Shown in pieces: positions 30,599 to 32,541 of a stretch of DNA of 32,541 bases. The stretch comes from Desulfobacula sp. (GTDB lineage: Bacteria; Desulfobacterota; Desulfobacteria; Desulfobacterales; Desulfobacteraceae), in contig NZ_JABZFL010000113.1 in assembly GCF_014237455.1 (NCBI RefSeq), positions 1-32,541 of the forward strand. The letters are read 5' to 3'. The position numbers and the translations under genes were made by a program. Within the stretch, counting starts at the first letter, position 1. Each line of letters starts with the position of its first letter. The notes below the pieces were generated by a model. That model did no database searches, was not told the DNA's origin, and saw nothing but the letters and a program-made list of their open reading frames with translations.

Positions 30599-32205
30599 TT
30601 TGATTTCTCCCCAGCTTTTTTTCTAATTCCTTTTAACATAAAAGCAAAGAAGATTGCAACTATTGAACTGATGGCAAAAATATCTCCATATTTTGTATAG
30701 AAACTGATTTGCTTTAGGACAGGGACTTGTCGTGTAATGGCCTGGTCTGTGAACAAGGTGGTTGTTTCAAGAATTTTTCCCTTGGGATCGATGAAGCCTG
30801 AAATTCCTGTGTTTGCAGCTCTTGCTATGGTTCTGCGGCTCTCAACAGCCCGGAACACAGCAATGGAAAAATGCTGCGGAGCAGCCGAGGTATGCCCAAA
30901 CCAGGCATCATTGGTAATGGTGGTGAGGATATCAGCCCCGTTTTTTACAAATTTGGATGCAATGGACGGAAATAGAATTTCAAAACAGATGAGCACACCT
31001 GTTTTATGCGTGACCTTCAGGGTATGATTATTGAATTCCAGGGGCTTAAATGTTTTATCACCAATGGAAAAATTTCCTGCCTGGGCAGTAATTTTCCCTA
31101 AAAATGTCAGATAGTCTCCCAGGGGAACATATTCTCCGAACGGTACCAGGTGGTGTTTGTCATAGGTTCCGGTAACAATGGAAAATCGGTTCAGCATGTA
31201 AGCCCGATTGTAAAATTTGATCTGATTTTTATCAGACTTGAATGCAGGGCTTCCGATCAGAAAGTTTGTTTTTAATGACCGCACACATTGATCCACCTGG
31301 TTTGACAATTGCCTGTCAAACCCGTAATAAAACGGCAGGGCGGTTTCCGGCCATATCACAAGGTCAGCCTTTTTTGACTCAATCCTTTTTGCTTCAGCCT
31401 TTGAAAGCCGGATATATTTTTCTATAGTCCGGGCCTTGAATGCATCATTCCATTTTAAATCCTGTTTAATATTGCCCTGAACAATAGAAATATTTGTTTT
31501 TTGTGCCGCTTCAATTTGAGAATCGATGGCGTTGATTTTTTGGTTGCCGTAAAAAAGAGCCCCTGCGACCAGGACGGCAGTATAAATAACCGGGAGGAAT
31601 AGTTTTTTTTGCAGATTTTTTTTGACCACCGTCATCCAGATGACTGCCAGAAGATAATTGATGAGAACAATGAGAAAGGATACCCCATAAACTCCTGAAA
31701 AATCAGCAATCTGAATCAATGAAAGATTTGAATACTGGCTGTATCCCAAAACCCCCCATGAAAAACCTGTGAATGCATATGTTCTGATATACTCAAGACC
31801 TGTCCAGAGACAGGCTGCGAATATGGGAGCAAAACAGGATTTCTGATCTATTTTTTTTAAAAGAAAGGCAAAAATCGCCGGATATAGAGCAAGGTAGAAA
31901 CATAAAAGGATGAGTGTGGAAATTGCAAGAACCGGGTGAAGTCCGCCATATACATGTATGGTCGGGACAATCCAATAAATAAGGGTTAAAAAAAAGAAAA
32001 ATCCTGCAATAAAACCGCTATAAAAAGACTCTTTTGATGTCATCGACTGGATGGATACAAGCCACGGAACCAGGGCAAAAAAAGCAAGGTATGAGAGTCC
32101 TGCCTTAGGAAAGCAGAGCGTTAAAGCCATGCCGCTTATCAATGCGGGAAAGTATTTGGAAGAAAAGTATTTGAGCACAAAATTATTATTTTTTTGAACG
32201 GTCAT
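30595..32205 (-). CDS. lnt: Apolipoprotein N-acyltransferase
   Basis: Lnt adds the third acyl chain to the N-terminal cysteine of lipoproteins in the inner membrane. The N-terminal 230 or so residues hold about six or more membrane helices (from GMALTLCFPKAGLSYLAFFALVPW on). They are followed by a periplasmic nitrilase domain whose Glu-Lys-Cys triad is visible: E in VIWPETALPF, K in YDKHHLVPFGEYVP, and C in GVLICFEILFP. A final helix (IFAISSIVAIFFAFML) and a basic tail end it. At 536 residues it is close to E. coli Lnt. ATG 32205 is preferred; GTG 32232 is also open and neither has a strong ribosome-binding site. First gene of the lnt-prfB-HD-small ORF operon; its stop overlaps the prfB start. 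Confidence 0.94.
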   Translation of the reverse strand: MTVQKNNNFVLKYFSSKYFPALISGMALTLCFPKAGLSYLAFFALVPWLVSIQSMTSKESFYSGFIAGFFFFLTLIYWIVPTIHVYGGLHPVLAISTLILLCFYLALYPAIFAFLLKKIDQKSCFAPIFAACLWTGLEYIRTYAFTGFSWGVLGYSQYSNLSLIQIADFSGVYGVSFLIVLINYLLAVIWMTVVKKNLQKKLFLPVIYTAVLVAGALFYGNQKINAIDSQIEAAQKTNISIVQGNIKQDLKWNDAFKARTIEKYIRLSKAEAKRIESKKADLVIWPETALPFYYGFDRQLSNQVDQCVRSLKTNFLIGSPAFKSDKNQIKFYNRAYMLNRFSIVTGTYDKHHLVPFGEYVPLGDYLTFLGKITAQAGNFSIGDKTFKPLEFNNHTLKVTHKTGVLICFEILFPSIASKFVKNGADILTTITNDAWFGHTSAAPQHFSIAVFRAVESRRTIARAANTGISGFIDPKGKILETTTLFTDQAITRQVPVLKQISFYTKYGDIFAISSIVAIFFAFMLKGIRKKAGEKSK

Positions 32206-32316
32206 TGTTTTCTTAATGCATTTACCATTCACAGGAAGTCATTTCAATATATTTATTATTTAAGGGAGCGGGATCGCATGCTTTTAAACCAGGGCAATCG
32301 CATGTAAAATCACAAA

Positions 32317-32357
32317 GTTTAAAATGGTAGTTTTGCGGTAACCCGGCCGGGGCATGG
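32317..32357 (+). repeat. Intergenic repeat copy B (CCGGCCGG-centred dyad)
   Basis: This copy aligns without gaps to the minus strand of 20924-20964, with about 78% identity over 41 bp by hand count. It has ACCCGGCCGGGG at its core. Unlike copy A it is not next to a gene end on its strand and lacks a T tract, so it is not simply a terminator. Confidence 0.55.
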
Positions 32358-32448
32358 GTTGCAGAATCCGATTGAACTTCTTACAGTTTCTAAACTCCGT
32401 TGCGCTAACCGCCAAAACTCGTTCGTTCCTCGATAAAATGAGAAAGAT

Positions 32449-32529
32449 GGTCTCCTTTGAGGTAGAACCTCAAATGTGTTAATTGATTTAATTGGGTAAG
32501 AAAATACAATAACACAAAATAAGGAGACC
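32449..32529 (+). promoter_or_regulatory. Possible ribosome-binding-site-sequestering leader
   Basis: GGTCTCCTT (32449-32457) is the exact reverse complement of AAGGAGACC (32521-32529), which contains the ribosome-binding site of the gene starting at 32532. A competing 8-bp hairpin, TTTGAGGT-AGA-ACCTCAAA (32456-32474), shares two bases with the first arm. If the whole region is transcribed, the structures could switch translation on or off. Confidence 0.4.
32483..32510 (+). promoter_or_regulatory. Possible promoter of the truncated last gene
   Basis: TTGATT (32483-32488) and TACAAT (32505-32510) are spaced by 16 bp, matching 4/6 and 5/6. If used, transcription starts near 32517 and the upstream complementary arm is not in the RNA. 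Confidence 0.35.
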
Positions 32530-32531
32530 AA

Positions 32532-32541
32532 ATGGAAGATA
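32532..32541 (+). CDS. Start of a truncated gene at the window edge
   Basis: AAGGAGA (32521-32527) is followed by ATG at 32532 with ideal spacing, then GAA GAT before the window ends. Only Met-Glu-Asp is visible, so the product cannot be named. Confidence 0.5.

Larger units (their letters stand above)
32206..32531. other. Intergenic region between lnt and the next gene
   Basis: There is no convincing gene here. It contains a short direct repeat (ATCGCATG at 32273-32280 and 32298-32305), the CCGGCCGG repeat copy B (32317-32357), an AACCC/GGGTT dyad around it, and the structured leader of the following gene. It presumably also holds the lnt promoter, which I cannot pinpoint. Confidence 0.6.

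Noticed and set aside
32319-32531. 70-residue minus-strand open frame
   Set aside because: It runs through repeat copy B and the leader of the next gene, has no ribosome-binding site or recognisable domain, and its start overlaps the upstream region of the 32532 gene.
1-32541. tRNA, rRNA, CRISPR or transposase features
   Set aside because: Reading all intergenic spaces showed no cloverleaf-like sequence with CCA end, no regularly spaced repeats and no transposase motifs; nearly all space is filled by the listed genes.

Overview
The window looks like chromosomal DNA of an anaerobic, mesophilic, moderately AT-rich deltaproteobacterium, most likely a sulfate reducer of the Desulfobacteraceae type (Desulfobacter/Desulfobacula-like). 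This is an inference from a nickel CO dehydrogenase, PPDK-like and GAPDH genes, a large PAS-rich hybrid sensor kinase, a PilZ protein and a Gram-negative lipoprotein acyltransferase. It carries about 22 protein genes in short operons on both strands. I see no rRNA, tRNA, CRISPR array, phage gene or recognisable transposase.

Left part (1-8215). A small PilZ protein converges on a minus-strand pair: a metallophosphoesterase, apparently with a CTG start, and a ParB-like/Lrp-RAM fusion. Divergent from these is a polar amino-acid ABC transporter operon of binding protein, permease and ATPase. A terminator-like hairpin follows the binding-protein gene. The last gene of the operon is a metallo-beta-lactamase-fold hydrolase of the N-acyl-homoserine-lactonase type, 12 bp behind the ATPase. 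A stand-alone cooS (Ni-CODH) follows, with no maturation or acetyl-CoA synthase genes beside it.

Middle part (8137-17751). An M24 peptidase has a 3' end rewritten by a roughly 55-bp tandem duplication. Next come a secreted glutamine-rich protein and an UlaG-like metallo-hydrolase. The most unusual cluster is three plus-strand genes. The first is a 1390-residue protein with about 890 unassigned residues joined to the ATP-grasp and phosphohistidine domains of PPDK, but lacking the PEP/pyruvate barrel. The second is a divergent 416-residue GAPDH. The third is an exported DUF3108-type protein whose frame opens inside the GAPDH gene.

Right part (17787-32541), all minus strand except the last start codon. 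It holds a PhnD/TtrS-type hybrid sensor kinase without a separate partner and a two-gene RND efflux operon without an outer-membrane factor. Next is a pair formed by a PurF-like protein lacking the glutaminase cysteine and a zinc-ribbon SDR protein lacking the catalytic tyrosine. An lnt-prfB-HD-small ORF operon completes this part, and its prfB carries the classical RF2 autoregulatory +1 frameshift. Two related intergenic repeats (20924-20964 and 32317-32357) share a CCGGCCGG-centred dyad. At the right edge a gene begins at 32532, and its ribosome-binding site is exactly complementary to a sequence about 70 nt upstream.
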